Assembly: GCF_002931075.1 (NCBI RefSeq)
Contig: NZ_PSTQ01000011.1
Span: 62,001 to 126,000 of the forward strand
Length of the DNA stretch: 64,000 bases
DNA from: Pseudoclavibacter sp. AY1F1
Lineage (GTDB): Bacteria; Actinomycetota; Actinomycetes; Actinomycetales; Microbacteriaceae
Direction of reading: 5' to 3'
A program made the translations under genes and the position numbers. Shown one piece after another: positions 17,471 through 26,286 of this stretch; the stretch's first letter is position 1, and every line of letters begins with the position of its first letter. The notes beneath the pieces are model-generated. The model was not told the DNA's origin. It did not search any database and saw nothing but the letters and a program-made list of their open reading frames with translations.

Positions 17471-17484
17471 AGAAAGATCGTTCT
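17471..17484. promoter_or_regulatory. TetR operator site 2
   Basis: agaaagatcgttct differs from site 1 at one base and lies 13 bases before the tetR ATG, a position suited to autorepression. Confidence 0.6.
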
Positions 17485-17496
17485 ACTATTGACCGC

Positions 17497-18132
17497 ATGG
17501 CCAAGCGAACGACGGCAGGCGGCGCATCCGCTGCCCGAGAGCGACTTCTGGCGACCGCATCCGCCCTCTTCTACGGGGAGGGGATTCACGCGGTCGGGGT
17601 CGACCGCATCGTGAGCGAGGCGGGCGTGACGCGGGCCACCTTCTACCGGCACTTCCCGAGCAAGGAAGACCTCGTCGAGGCCTACCTCGGGGTCGAGGAC
17701 GCGAGTATTCGCGAAGCGCTCGAGGGTGCGGAAGCGATGGCGCAGGGCCCGACCCAGCTCATCGAGCTTGTCATCGGCGGCCTCGCCGAGGATGTCGCTC
17801 GCCACCACACGAGGGGCTGCCCGTTCATCAACGCGGCGGCCGAGTACCCCGCGAGCGAGAGTGGCGTGCGCGTCGCCGTCGCTCGGCATCGCGAGTGGTT
17901 CAGGGCCGAGCTGCAGGCCATGCTCGAGGGTGCGCAGCATCCGGAGCCGCAGGCGGCCGCTGCCCAGCTGGTCCTGCTGCGCGACGCCGCGATGGTGGGT
18001 GGCTACCTCGACGGCTGGGAGCGGGTGAGTCCCGCGTTCACCGCTGCGGCACGCGCTGCGGCGGGGTTGGATGCTCGCGCCGGGTCGGGCGGGGTATCCG
18101 GCGTCGAGGTTGGGGTTACTGAGGGGCGGTAG
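17497..18132 (+). CDS. TetR-family transcriptional regulator
   Basis: This is 211 residues. The N-terminal helix-turn-helix domain reads AARERLLATASALFYGEGIHAVGVDRIV and then EAGVTRATFYRHFPSKEDLVEAYL, the classical TetR recognition helix (residues about 12-60). The C-terminal ligand domain contains ARHHTRGCPFINAAAEYP, a motif seen in a subgroup beside small hydrolase or oxidoreductase genes. It is divergent from the alpha/beta hydrolase and probably represses it and itself through the two palindromes. The 3' end overlaps the convergent GntR gene by 17 bases. Confidence 0.9.
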   Translation: MAKRTTAGGASAARERLLATASALFYGEGIHAVGVDRIVSEAGVTRATFYRHFPSKEDLVEAYLGVEDASIREALEGAEAMAQGPTQLIELVIGGLAEDVARHHTRGCPFINAAAEYPASESGVRVAVARHREWFRAELQAMLEGAQHPEPQAAAAQLVLLRDAAMVGGYLDGWERVSPAFTAAARAAAGLDARAGSGGVSGVEVGVTEGR

Positions 18133-18820
18133 TGCGCCGACGCCTCGTCTTGGCGGCGGGCGCCTCGCGCGGCAGCTGCGCCTCGAGCAGCGGCATGGAC
18201 TCGATGCGGCCGCGCTCGACGTGGGCGGCGGTCAGCAGCTCTGCCACGTCGGCCTGGCCTGCGACGATGGCGTCGACGATGTCACGGTGCTCGACCCACA
18301 TCGCTGCGGTGTCGCGCTGCGGAGTGAGCCTGAAGAGCCATCGCACGCGGCCGCTCATCAGCTTCGTGACGCGGCGCAGCAGGGCGTGGTCGGCCAGGGC
18401 GATGATCTCTTCATGCAGGTCGGAGTTGCGTGTCGAGGGCGGCGCATCCGATGGGGTATCGGGGGTCGATGCGCCGTGTGCCGAGCGCAGGGCGGCCAGC
18501 ATGGGGGCGACGTCTGCTCCGGCGCTCGCCCGCCTCGCTGCGAAGGCGGAGGCCATCGGCTCGAGCTGGCGCCTCAGGTCGAAGACCTCGATCGCGTCGG
18601 TCACGGTGAGCACGTGGACAACCGCGCCACGACGCGGCTGCGAGGTGATGAAGCCCTCCGATTCCAGGATCGGCAGGGCTTCCCGCACCGGCACGCGCGA
18701 CACTTCGAGCCGCTCTGCGATCTCGCGCTCGTTGAGTTTCGACCCCATCTCGAGCTCGCCCGTGATGATCTGCTCGCGGAGGGCGTGGGCGATGCGCGCC
18801 GGGGTCGGTTCGAGGGTCAT
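18116..18820 (-). CDS. GntR-family regulator with FCD ligand domain
   Basis: This is 234 residues. The winged helix is ARIAHALREQIITGELEMGSKLNEREIAERLEVSRVPVREALPILESEGFI (residues about 8-60). The C-terminal all-helical FCD domain has LRRQLEP, LHEEIIAL and EHRDIVDAI carrying the Asp/His metal-type ligands. FCD regulators usually bind small carboxylates and repress a neighbouring catabolic operon. The ATG at 18820 has a tggag site; an ATG 9 bases upstream is equally possible. It is divergent from the ABC operon, which it most likely controls. Confidence 0.87.
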   Translation of the reverse strand: MTLEPTPARIAHALREQIITGELEMGSKLNEREIAERLEVSRVPVREALPILESEGFITSQPRRGAVVHVLTVTDAIEVFDLRRQLEPMASAFAARRASAGADVAPMLAALRSAHGASTPDTPSDAPPSTRNSDLHEEIIALADHALLRRVTKLMSGRVRWLFRLTPQRDTAAMWVEHRDIVDAIVAGQADVAELLTAAHVERGRIESMPLLEAQLPREAPAAKTRRRRTTAPQ

Positions 18821-18852
18821 GGGCTCCATTCTGGCACGTACGCGAAACGTCA

Positions 18853-18865
18853 TTTGGAATGCCAG
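18853..18865. promoter_or_regulatory. Candidate GntR operator half 1
   Basis: tttggaatgccag shares the pattern TTTGG(A/T)AT(G/T)C with the site 52 bases away. Both are imperfect palindromes in the divergent intergenic region. Confidence 0.4.
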
Positions 18866-18904
18866 AAGCGACTTAGAAACAAGATGGACCCCGGAAAATG
18901 CAGG

Positions 18905-18917
18905 TTTGGTATTCAAA
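18905..18917. promoter_or_regulatory. Candidate GntR operator half 2
   Basis: tttggtattcaaa is an imperfect palindrome (TTTGNATNCAAA) matching the site at 18853, five helical turns apart. Confidence 0.4.
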
Positions 18918-18984
18918 AGTGACGTCAGGGTAAGAACTGTGTGACAAGCGTGTTACTTCGCCCCGATGCGTGAATGCGGTCGCA

Positions 18985-18990
18985 TAGCGT
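18985..18990 (+). promoter_or_regulatory. -10 hexamer of the ABC importer operon (leaderless)
   Basis: TAGCGT ends 7 bases before the GTG at 18998 and favours that start over the ATG at 18974. Confidence 0.4.
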
Positions 18991-18997
18991 CACCAAC

Positions 18998-19915
18998 GTG
19001 CTCCCGTTTATCGCCCGCCGACTGGCCCTCGCCGTCGCCACCGTGCTTGCCGTGGTGACCATCGCTTTTGCGCTCGGCCGCGCCACCGGTGAGCCCGGTG
19101 CGCTGCTCCTGCCCGACAACGCGACGCAGGCTGAAGTCGATGCGCTCAACACCGCGCTCGGCTTCGACCGCCCCCTCATCGTGCAGTATCTCGACACCAT
19201 CGCCGGACTCTTCACCGGCAACTTCGGCAGCTCCTACCGGCTGCACGAATCAGCGCTCGGGCTTGTCCTCGAGCGCGTCCCCGCGACACTCGAGCTGGCC
19301 TTCTGGGCCTTTGTCATCGGGCTAGCGCTCGCAGTCGCCGCGGCGCTGGCGATCCAGCTCACCGGCAGCCGGGTGCTGCGCGCCATCGTGGGGTGGGCTG
19401 GCGCTGTGCGCCAGTCGATCCCGGACTTCTTCTTCGCACTGCTGCTCGTGCTGGTCTTCTCCGTGCTGCTCGGCGCCCTGCCGTCGCTCGGCCGCAACAG
19501 CTACGCCAGTCTCGTGCTTCCCGTGGCCACACTCGCCACAGGTCAGTTCGTCATGTACCTCCGCCTCCTGGACTCGGCGCTCAGCGAGCAAGCCGGGCAG
19601 GACTACGTGCGCACCGCCATCGCACAAGGCCAGCGCCGCTCGACCGTGCTGTTCACTCGCATGCTGCCGAACGCGGCGCTGCCGGTGCTCGGCATGGCCG
19701 GACTCAACCTCGGCGGGCTGCTCGGCGGCACCGTCGTCGTCGAGGTGGTGTTCGCCTGGCCCGGCCTCGGCCAGCTCCTCACCACGGCCGTGAGCCAGCG
19801 CGACTTCCCGATCGTGCAAGCGGGTCTCGTCTTCGTCGCGCTTGCCTTCGTCATCGTCAACACCGCGGTGGACGTGCTGGTCCGCCGAATCGACACGAGA
19901 ACGGCTGCCGCATGA
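18998..19915 (+). CDS. ABC importer permease, DppB/OppB type
   Basis: This is the first permease of a peptide/opine-type ABC importer, 305 residues with six predicted helices. The start LPFIARRLALAVATVLAVVTIAFAL is the usual opening of DppB-like permeases. The EAA-type coupling loop DYVRTAIAQGQRRSTVLFTRMLPNAALPVL lies near residue 205. The GTG at 18998 is preferred because it gives the standard N-terminus and a leaderless -10; ATG 18974 would add 8 residues. Its stop overlaps the next gene (ATGA), the first of a chain of coupled genes. Confidence 0.88.
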   Translation: MLPFIARRLALAVATVLAVVTIAFALGRATGEPGALLLPDNATQAEVDALNTALGFDRPLIVQYLDTIAGLFTGNFGSSYRLHESALGLVLERVPATLELAFWAFVIGLALAVAAALAIQLTGSRVLRAIVGWAGAVRQSIPDFFFALLLVLVFSVLLGALPSLGRNSYASLVLPVATLATGQFVMYLRLLDSALSEQAGQDYVRTAIAQGQRRSTVLFTRMLPNAALPVLGMAGLNLGGLLGGTVVVEVVFAWPGLGQLLTTAVSQRDFPIVQAGLVFVALAFVIVNTAVDVLVRRIDTRTAAA

Positions 19916-20808
19916 CCGCTCAACTCACTCCCGTCACGACGGCACCGCGTCGCCTGCCTCGTCGCCTCCGACCTCCCCGGCGGCTCCGCCCTGGCGCTGT
20001 GATCGGCGCCACCATGATCGGCGCAGTCCTGCTGCTGACGGCGATCGTGCCGATGCTGCCCGGCTTCGACCCCATGGGTCAGGACCTGCGTGCAGCGATG
20101 CTGCCGCCGTTCACCGACCCGGCGCATCCGCTCGGCACGGACGCGCTCGGCCGAGACCTCCTCGACCGCATCGCGCTCGCCTCGGCCGTGACGCTCGGCA
20201 TGACGGTGCTCATCGTGGTGATGAACGCCATCATCGGCAGCACCGTCGGCATCCTCGCCGGCTACTTCGGTGGGCGCCTCGAGGCGCTCGTCACGCTGCT
20301 CAGCAACGTGACGCTGGCCATGCCGGTTGTGCTGCTGCTCATCGCGATCTGCGCCGTCCTGCGTCCGAGCGCTGGGCTCACGATCCTGGTACTCGGCTGC
20401 ACCTGGTGGGTCGGCTACGCACGAGTCACGCGCAACGTCGCGGCCGCGCTTCGGCGACAGGACTTCGTGGTCTCGCCGCTCACCCAGGGCGGGGACACGA
20501 TCTGGGTGCTCACTCGTCACATCGTGCCGAACATCTGGCCGCACACGCTCATCATCGCCGCCACAGACCTCGCCACGATCGTGCTCATCACCTCCTCGCT
20601 CGAGTACCTCGGGCTGGGCGTCCAGCCGCCTGTGCCGAGCTGGGGCGGCATGATCTTCGACGGCCAGCGTCACCTCGGCAGCGACCCGTGGCTGTCGCTG
20701 CTGCCCGGCCTCGTCATGCTGCTCGCGGTCGGCGGAGTGCAGTTCCTGAGCCAGCAGTTCACTGCAGAGACCCGCGGCTCGCTGCTGCGGAAGGGAGGCA
20801 TGCGATGA
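19912..20808 (+). CDS. ABC importer permease, DppC/OppC type
   Basis: This is the second permease, 298 residues. A basic N-terminus precedes helix 1. GQDLRAAMLPPFTDPAHPLGTDALGRDLLDRI near residue 60 is the conserved DppC periplasmic segment. The cytoplasmic coupling loop near 185 is atypical (FVVSPLTQGGDTIWVLTRHIVPN) but well placed. It ends with LGVQPPVPSWGGMI, another family hallmark. ATGA overlap with both neighbours shows tight co-translation. Confidence 0.9.
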   Translation: MTAQLTPVTTAPRRLPRRLRPPRRLRPGAVIGATMIGAVLLLTAIVPMLPGFDPMGQDLRAAMLPPFTDPAHPLGTDALGRDLLDRIALASAVTLGMTVLIVVMNAIIGSTVGILAGYFGGRLEALVTLLSNVTLAMPVVLLLIAICAVLRPSAGLTILVLGCTWWVGYARVTRNVAAALRRQDFVVSPLTQGGDTIWVLTRHIVPNIWPHTLIIAATDLATIVLITSSLEYLGLGVQPPVPSWGGMIFDGQRHLGSDPWLSLLPGLVMLLAVGGVQFLSQQFTAETRGSLLRKGGMR

Positions 20809-22433
20809 ATCCGGTACTGCGCATCGAAGACCTGCGCATCGAGACGACGGGCGAGGCGCCGCGTGCACTCGTAGATGGCGTCACGCTCCAAGTCGACCCC
20901 GGCGAGTCGCTCGGGGTGGTGGGGGAGTCCGGCTCCGGCAAGAGCCTGACGGTGCTCGCCGCGCTTGGTCTGCTTCCTGCGGGCACCCGCATCGCCGCCG
21001 GGCGCATCCTGCTCGATGGCAAGGTGCTCGTCGATGTGGAAGCCGACGTGTGGATGGGCGAGCGGGAGCTGCGAGCGCTACGTGGTCGCACCGCCGCCAT
21101 GGTGTTCCAGGACCCGATGTCCTCGCTCGACCCGCTGCGCGCGGTCGGCGCGCAGGTGGCTGCCGCCGTGCGTGTGCACCAGCCCATGAGCCGCCGTGCC
21201 GCCCGGGAGCGTGCCGTTGAACTGCTGACCGCAGTCGGCGTCCGGGATGCCGCGGAGCGAGCATCCGCCCGACCGCACCAATGGTCTGGTGGGATGCGCC
21301 AGCGGGCCATGATCGCGATGGCGATCGCCCACGATCCGCTCCTCCTGATCGCCGACGAGCCCACAACGGCCCTCGATGTGACGGTGCAGGCGCAGGTCAT
21401 GGACCTGCTCGCCGAGGTGCGCGAGCGCACCGGCTCGGCGCTTGTGCTCATCACCCACGACCTGGGCTTGGTCGCCGAGAACAGCGACAGGCTCGCCGTC
21501 ATGCACCACGGCCGCGTCGTGGAGACCGGCGGAACACGATCAGTGCTCGACTGCCCCACCGAGGACTACACCAAGCGCCTCATGGCGGCCATCCCCGCCG
21601 AGAGCGAGCGTGCCGCGAGCGCCGTACGCCCTGGCCAACCGGATGCGCTGGTCGCCGACCGCGTTGTGGTCGAGTACCGCGCGCACGGTCGCAGGCAACC
21701 CGTGCGCGCCGTGGACGGGGTCTCGCTGCGGATCGCGGCGGGAGAGACCGTCGCCGTCGTCGGCGAATCCGGGTGCGGCAAGTCGTCGCTCGCGAAAGCT
21801 GTGCTCGGTGTGCACCCCGCCACATCCGGGACCATCGAACTCGGCGGGGTGTCGGTCCACAACGAGCTGGGGGCGCGCAGCGCGGCGGAACGCGAACGTG
21901 CGCAGATCGTCTTCCAGGACCCTTACTCGGCCCTCGACCCGCGGCTGACCGTGCACGACCTCGTCGCGGAACCCCTCCGCATCCGCCACGCCTACGACAA
22001 GGCCACCGTCGCTCGCTTGCTCGCCGATGTCGGCCTCGACGAACAGCACGCGAAGCGCCTCCCGGCTCAGCTCTCGGGAGGCCAGCGCCAGCGCGTCGGC
22101 ATCGCCAGGGCGCTCGCGTTGCGCCCGGGGCTGCTTGTCCTCGACGAGCCCGTCTCGGCACTCGACGTGTCGATCCAGGCGCAGGTGCTTGAACTCCTCG
22201 ACGGGCTGCAGCGCGAGCACGGGCTCGGCTACCTCTTCATCTCCCACGACCTCGGCGTCGTGCGCAGCATCGCCGACCGCGTGGTGGTGATGCAGGAAGG
22301 GCGAGTGGTCGAGGAGGCGTCGACCGCAGAGATCTTCAGCTCTCCCAAGCATCCGTTCACGCGTCAGCTGCTCGACGCCGTGCCGCGCCTCGACGGGCCG
22401 CGCCGCGGTGCGCATCCGCTGGCCGTCGCCTGA
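20805..22433 (+). CDS. Fused DppD-DppF type ABC importer ATPase
   Basis: This is a 542-residue protein with two complete ATPase domains in one chain, as in many actinobacterial dipeptide-type importers. Domain 1 has Walker A GESGSGKS near residue 40, signature WSGGMRQR near 160 and Walker B LLIADEPTTALD. Domain 2 has GESGCGKS near 322, LSGGQRQR near 424 and LLVLDEPVSALD. Each domain has its His switch (ITHD, ISHD). The fusion gives fixed 1:1 stoichiometry. ATGA overlap with the upstream permease; 90 bases separate it from the binding protein. Confidence 0.93.
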   Translation: MNPVLRIEDLRIETTGEAPRALVDGVTLQVDPGESLGVVGESGSGKSLTVLAALGLLPAGTRIAAGRILLDGKVLVDVEADVWMGERELRALRGRTAAMVFQDPMSSLDPLRAVGAQVAAAVRVHQPMSRRAARERAVELLTAVGVRDAAERASARPHQWSGGMRQRAMIAMAIAHDPLLLIADEPTTALDVTVQAQVMDLLAEVRERTGSALVLITHDLGLVAENSDRLAVMHHGRVVETGGTRSVLDCPTEDYTKRLMAAIPAESERAASAVRPGQPDALVADRVVVEYRAHGRRQPVRAVDGVSLRIAAGETVAVVGESGCGKSSLAKAVLGVHPATSGTIELGGVSVHNELGARSAAERERAQIVFQDPYSALDPRLTVHDLVAEPLRIRHAYDKATVARLLADVGLDEQHAKRLPAQLSGGQRQRVGIARALALRPGLLVLDEPVSALDVSIQAQVLELLDGLQREHGLGYLFISHDLGVVRSIADRVVVMQEGRVVEEASTAEIFSSPKHPFTRQLLDAVPRLDGPRRGAHPLAVA

Positions 22434-22523
22434 CCCGACCTCCCTCTCCTTCTCGCACGCTCCGTTCCGTTCTCCCTCGCTCCTTCACCATGCCCTCGCA
22501 CGCCCCCCGAACAGAGGAACCCC

Positions 22524-24062
22524 ATGCCCAAGCACACCCTCCGGCGTCGCCTCCTCGCGACCGGCGCACTCGCCGCCACCGGCACGCTCCTGCTCACCAG
22601 CTGCGCAGGCGGCTTCGACGACACCGGCGCCGCAGGCGACGAGCCGACCAAGATCGTCGCCGCGATTCCCACTGATCCGACCTCGATGGACCCGATCCGC
22701 TCCGGCGCCCTCGTTGTGCTCTCCGTGTTCTTCCACACCTTCGACCAGCTCGTGGCGATTACCGCCGACGGCGAGCTGGCGCCGAAACTCGCCACGGAGT
22801 GGACCCCAAACGACGACCTCACGCAGTGGGACTTCACCTTGCGCGAAGGAGTCGAGGCCAGCAACGGCGAGGCGATCACCGCCGAAGACGTCGCCTTCTC
22901 GTACCAGACGATCCTCGACGACCCGACTGGCGAGAACTTCGCCTACCTCAGCTCCGTCGCGTCGGTCGAGGCCGTGGATGAGCTCACCGTGCGCTTCACC
23001 CTCAACTCTCCGTTCTCAGCCTTCCCGCGCAACACGTCCCTGATCTCGATCGTGCCCGCGGACACGTATCAGGAGGTGGGGGCCGACGCCTTCGCGCAGG
23101 ACCCCATCGGTTCGGGACCATACGTCTTCGAGAGCATCCAAACCGGCGTCTCCTACGACCTGGCTCGCAACGATGACTACTGGGGCGAGGCACCCGCCAT
23201 CGAGCAGATCTCGCTGCAGCCCGTTTCCTCCGATGAGTCCCGGGTCAACGGGGTGCTGTCCAGCAGCCTCGGCGTCGCGCCGATCGGACCAACGCAGGTC
23301 TCCTCGGTCGACGGACAGGGGTCCGCGCAGGTGTTCTCAGCACTGTCGAACGGCGTTGTCTTCCTCGGCGTCAACTCCACCAGCGGCGTGCTCACCGACG
23401 TGCGCATCCGCGAAGCCATCGCCCTCGCCATCGACAAGGAGGCCATCACTGGCGGACTGCTCGGAGGGCTCGCTGAACCGGCGAGCGCCATGCTCGCACC
23501 GGCCGTCGAGGGGTACAGCGACGACGTGACCGCACCCGACTACAACCAGGAGCGGGCCCGCGCGCTCCTCGCCGAAGCCGGCTACGCAGGCGAGCCGATC
23601 CCCTTCGACTACGCCACCGACGGGCGCATCCCGCTCTCCTCGGAGGTCGCGCAGACGATCCAGGCCTCGCTGGCCGACGTCGGCATCACCGTCGAACTGC
23701 GCGGGGCAGACCAGCAGGCCCATACGCTGAAGATTCGCAGCAAGGAGATGCAGGGCATCTACCTCAACACCTGGGCGCCGTCGACCGTCGACGGCGACTT
23801 GCCGCTGACCGACTTCTACGAGACTGCCGGCAACAACAACTACGCGCAGGACCCGCGCACGGCGGAACTCGCTGCCGAACAGCGTGCGGTCACCGGCGAC
23901 GAACGCCTCGACGTCTTCGCCGAGCTCCTCAACTACAGCAACGAACAGGGATACTTCGTGCCGCTCTACGTGCCCATGAACAACTACGCAGCTGACCCCG
24001 ACCTCGAGTGGACGCCCCGCGCCGACGGCCTGTTCGACTTCACGCAGACGAGCTTCCGTTGA
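22524..24062 (+). CDS. ABC importer substrate-binding lipoprotein (solute-binding family 5)
   Basis: This is 512 residues. The signal peptide ends in the lipobox LLLTSC (Cys near residue 28), so it is membrane-anchored outside the cell. The family 5 pattern is clear: TDPTSMDPIRSG, LVAITADGELAPKLATEW, FTLREGVEASNGEAITAEDVAFSY and RIREAIALAIDKEAI. Family members bind peptides, nickel, opines, glycosides or cyclic amines. The binding protein therefore does not reveal the substrate, which must be judged from the two enzymes downstream. It ends in an overlap with the amidohydrolase start. Confidence 0.92.
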   Translation: MPKHTLRRRLLATGALAATGTLLLTSCAGGFDDTGAAGDEPTKIVAAIPTDPTSMDPIRSGALVVLSVFFHTFDQLVAITADGELAPKLATEWTPNDDLTQWDFTLREGVEASNGEAITAEDVAFSYQTILDDPTGENFAYLSSVASVEAVDELTVRFTLNSPFSAFPRNTSLISIVPADTYQEVGADAFAQDPIGSGPYVFESIQTGVSYDLARNDDYWGEAPAIEQISLQPVSSDESRVNGVLSSSLGVAPIGPTQVSSVDGQGSAQVFSALSNGVVFLGVNSTSGVLTDVRIREAIALAIDKEAITGGLLGGLAEPASAMLAPAVEGYSDDVTAPDYNQERARALLAEAGYAGEPIPFDYATDGRIPLSSEVAQTIQASLADVGITVELRGADQQAHTLKIRSKEMQGIYLNTWAPSTVDGDLPLTDFYETAGNNNYAQDPRTAELAAEQRAVTGDERLDVFAELLNYSNEQGYFVPLYVPMNNYAADPDLEWTPRADGLFDFTQTSFR

Positions 24063-25273
24063 GCGCCGCGCTGCTGCGTGACGTCCGCCCCTGGGGCGGG
24101 GAAGCAGCCGACGTCCGGCTGAAGGACGGAACGATCGCCGCCATCCTGCCGACCGGCGCAACGCCGGAAGCGGGCGAGACGGTGATCGAGGGTCGCGGTC
24201 GCATCCTGCTCCCCTCCTTCGCTGACGTGCACGTGCACCTCGACTCCACCAGAATCGGCCTCCCGTTCCGGCCGCACACGGGCCGCCCCGGGGTGTGGGG
24301 CATGATGCTCAACGACCGTGTCAACTGGCGCGAGGCTGAAGTACCAATGGACGAGCGCACAAGCGGCACCCTGGCGCGCATGATCGCCCACGGCACCACA
24401 AGCGCACGAAGCTACGCGCAGGTGGATGTGGATGCGGGGCTCGAACGGCTCGAGGCGGTGCTCGCGGCCAAGCAGCAGCACCGCGACCGCGCCACCGTGG
24501 AGGTGATCGCCTTCCCGCAGGCTGGTCTGCTTCGCGAGGAGGGATCGTTCGAACTGCTCGAGGAGGCCATGCGCTCCGGGGCCGACGTGGTCGGCGGCAT
24601 CGATCCGTGCCAACTCGACCGCGACCCGGCGAAGCACCTCGACCTGGTCTTCGGGCTCGCCGAGCGTTTCGACGCCCCCATCGACATCCACCTGCACGAG
24701 CCCGACCAGCTCGCCCGGTTCTCGGCCGAGCTCATCGTGGAGCGCACCCGCGCGCTCGGCATGACCGGGCGGGTGACCATCTCGCACGGGTACGGGCTCG
24801 CCGAGCTGCCGCGCGAGCAGCTTCTCCCCCTGGTCGAGCAGTTTGCTGAGCTTGACATTGCCTGGGCGACGATTGCGCCAGCCAAGCCGTTGCCCACGCT
24901 GCTGCTGGCTGAGCACGGCATCCGGGTCGGCCTCGGCGAGGATGGCCAGCGCGACTACTGGTCGCCGTACGGCAACGCCGACATGCTGGACCGCACCTGG
25001 CAGCTGGCCTTCACGAACGGCTTCCGGCGTGACGAGGACATCGAACACTGCATGGCCATCGCCACCGTCGGCGGCCGCTCGGTGCTGGGGACCTCCCCAG
25101 CGCTGCAGGGGGCTCTCGACCGCCCTGGCGTCTCGGTCGGCGACCGCGCAGACCTCCAGCTCATCGCCGGCGAGACCGTGACGAGCGCCGTCATGGACCG
25201 CCTCCCTGACCGCACCGTGCTTTTCGGCGGGGTTGTCGTCGCCGACGCGCTCGAGCTCGTGGGTACCGCGTGA
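24059..25273 (+). CDS. Cytosine-deaminase-like metal-dependent amidohydrolase
   Basis: This is a 404-residue hydrolase of the amidohydrolase superfamily. The metal site includes DVHVHLDST (His58, His60), IDIHLHE near 222, TISHGYGL near 240 and GEDGQRDYWSPYGNADM (late Asp) near 305. The order and HVHLD motif are those of cytosine deaminase / N-isopropylammelide hydrolase (CodA/AtzC) relatives, which deaminate or remove amines from cyclic nitrogen compounds. The TTG start at 24059 overlaps the previous stop. It is likely co-translated with the importer, so it probably acts on the imported compound. Exact substrate unknown. Confidence 0.82.
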   Translation: MSAALLRDVRPWGGEAADVRLKDGTIAAILPTGATPEAGETVIEGRGRILLPSFADVHVHLDSTRIGLPFRPHTGRPGVWGMMLNDRVNWREAEVPMDERTSGTLARMIAHGTTSARSYAQVDVDAGLERLEAVLAAKQQHRDRATVEVIAFPQAGLLREEGSFELLEEAMRSGADVVGGIDPCQLDRDPAKHLDLVFGLAERFDAPIDIHLHEPDQLARFSAELIVERTRALGMTGRVTISHGYGLAELPREQLLPLVEQFAELDIAWATIAPAKPLPTLLLAEHGIRVGLGEDGQRDYWSPYGNADMLDRTWQLAFTNGFRRDEDIEHCMAIATVGGRSVLGTSPALQGALDRPGVSVGDRADLQLIAGETVTSAVMDRLPDRTVLFGGVVVADALELVGTA

Positions 25274-26250
25274 TCGTGCTGACCGCCTCGCAGCTCGAGG
25301 AGCTGGTCGACAGATCGGCGACGGAGCTCGCGGTGGCGGAGATCTTCGCCGAGATCGCCCGCGGCGCGGCGGACCAGCCGCCGCCCACCTCCATGAAGAC
25401 GGATGCGGGCACCGGCCGCTACGTGCTCATGTCGGCGCTTTCGGAGGCCACCGGTACTGCCGCGGTGAAGCTGCTCGCCGATGTTCCCGACAACTTGGCC
25501 AGGGGTCTTCCGACGCAGCGTTCGATGATCACGGTGCTCGATCGCGAGCTCGGAGCCCCGGTCGCGCTCCTGCACGGAGGCGTGCCCACTCGTGTGCGGA
25601 CGGCGGCCGCCAGTGCCGTCGCGACCCGCGCGCTGGCCCGCGACGACAGCCGCGTCCTCGGCCTCGTCGGTGCTGGCGGGCTCGCGCGGGAGCACGTCGA
25701 GGCGCTTCGCGGTGTGCGCGACTGGGATCGCCTCGTCATCTGGTCGCGGACCAACGAGCGGGCCGTCGCGCTCGCGGAGTCGCTCGACTGGCCGGGTGCC
25801 ATCGAGGTCGTCGACTCCTGCGAGTCGGTCTTCGAACGGGCAGACACGGTGTGCACGCTCACGCCGTCGGTCAGTCCGATCGTGCGGGGCGAGTGGTTGC
25901 GTCCCGGGCAGCACCTCAACGTGGTCGGCGCCAGGCCGCGACCCGACGAGCGCGAGGTGGATGCGCTGACCATGTCACGCGCATCCGTGTGGGTCGACGA
26001 CCTGGCGACGGCACGCACGAAGTCGGGAGACCTCATGCTCGCGGTGGCCGAGGGCGCGCTTGGCCTCGACGATGTCATCGGGACGCTCGGTGAGGTGCTG
26101 GCTGGGCTGCGACCGGGCCGCACGAGCGCCGAGCAGATCACGCTGTTCGATTCCGTCGGCATCGGCGCTCAGGACCTGGCGATCGCCGACCTCCTCGTGC
26201 GTGAGGCGCGCTCGCGGGGCGTCGGGATCGAGCTCGATCTCAACAGCTGA
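25270..26250 (+). CDS. Ornithine cyclodeaminase / mu-crystallin family protein
   Basis: This is 326 residues with an N-terminal dimer/substrate domain and an NAD-binding Rossmann domain (VLGLVGAGGLAREHVEAL near residue 132). PPPTSMKTD and AAVKLLADVPDNLARGLPTQRSMITVLD carry the conserved Lys/Arg region of the family. Members include ornithine cyclodeaminase, alanine dehydrogenase and ketimine reductases. Divergence from true ornithine cyclodeaminase argues for a different NAD(P)-linked amine or imine step. The GTG start overlaps the previous stop (GTGA). It is the last gene of the importer operon. Confidence 0.83.
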   Translation: MIVLTASQLEELVDRSATELAVAEIFAEIARGAADQPPPTSMKTDAGTGRYVLMSALSEATGTAAVKLLADVPDNLARGLPTQRSMITVLDRELGAPVALLHGGVPTRVRTAAASAVATRALARDDSRVLGLVGAGGLAREHVEALRGVRDWDRLVIWSRTNERAVALAESLDWPGAIEVVDSCESVFERADTVCTLTPSVSPIVRGEWLRPGQHLNVVGARPRPDEREVDALTMSRASVWVDDLATARTKSGDLMLAVAEGALGLDDVIGTLGEVLAGLRPGRTSAEQITLFDSVGIGAQDLAIADLLVREARSRGVGIELDLNS

Positions 26251-26286
26251 GGATGCGGGGCGCGGCTAGGGGGTGTCTGACATGAG

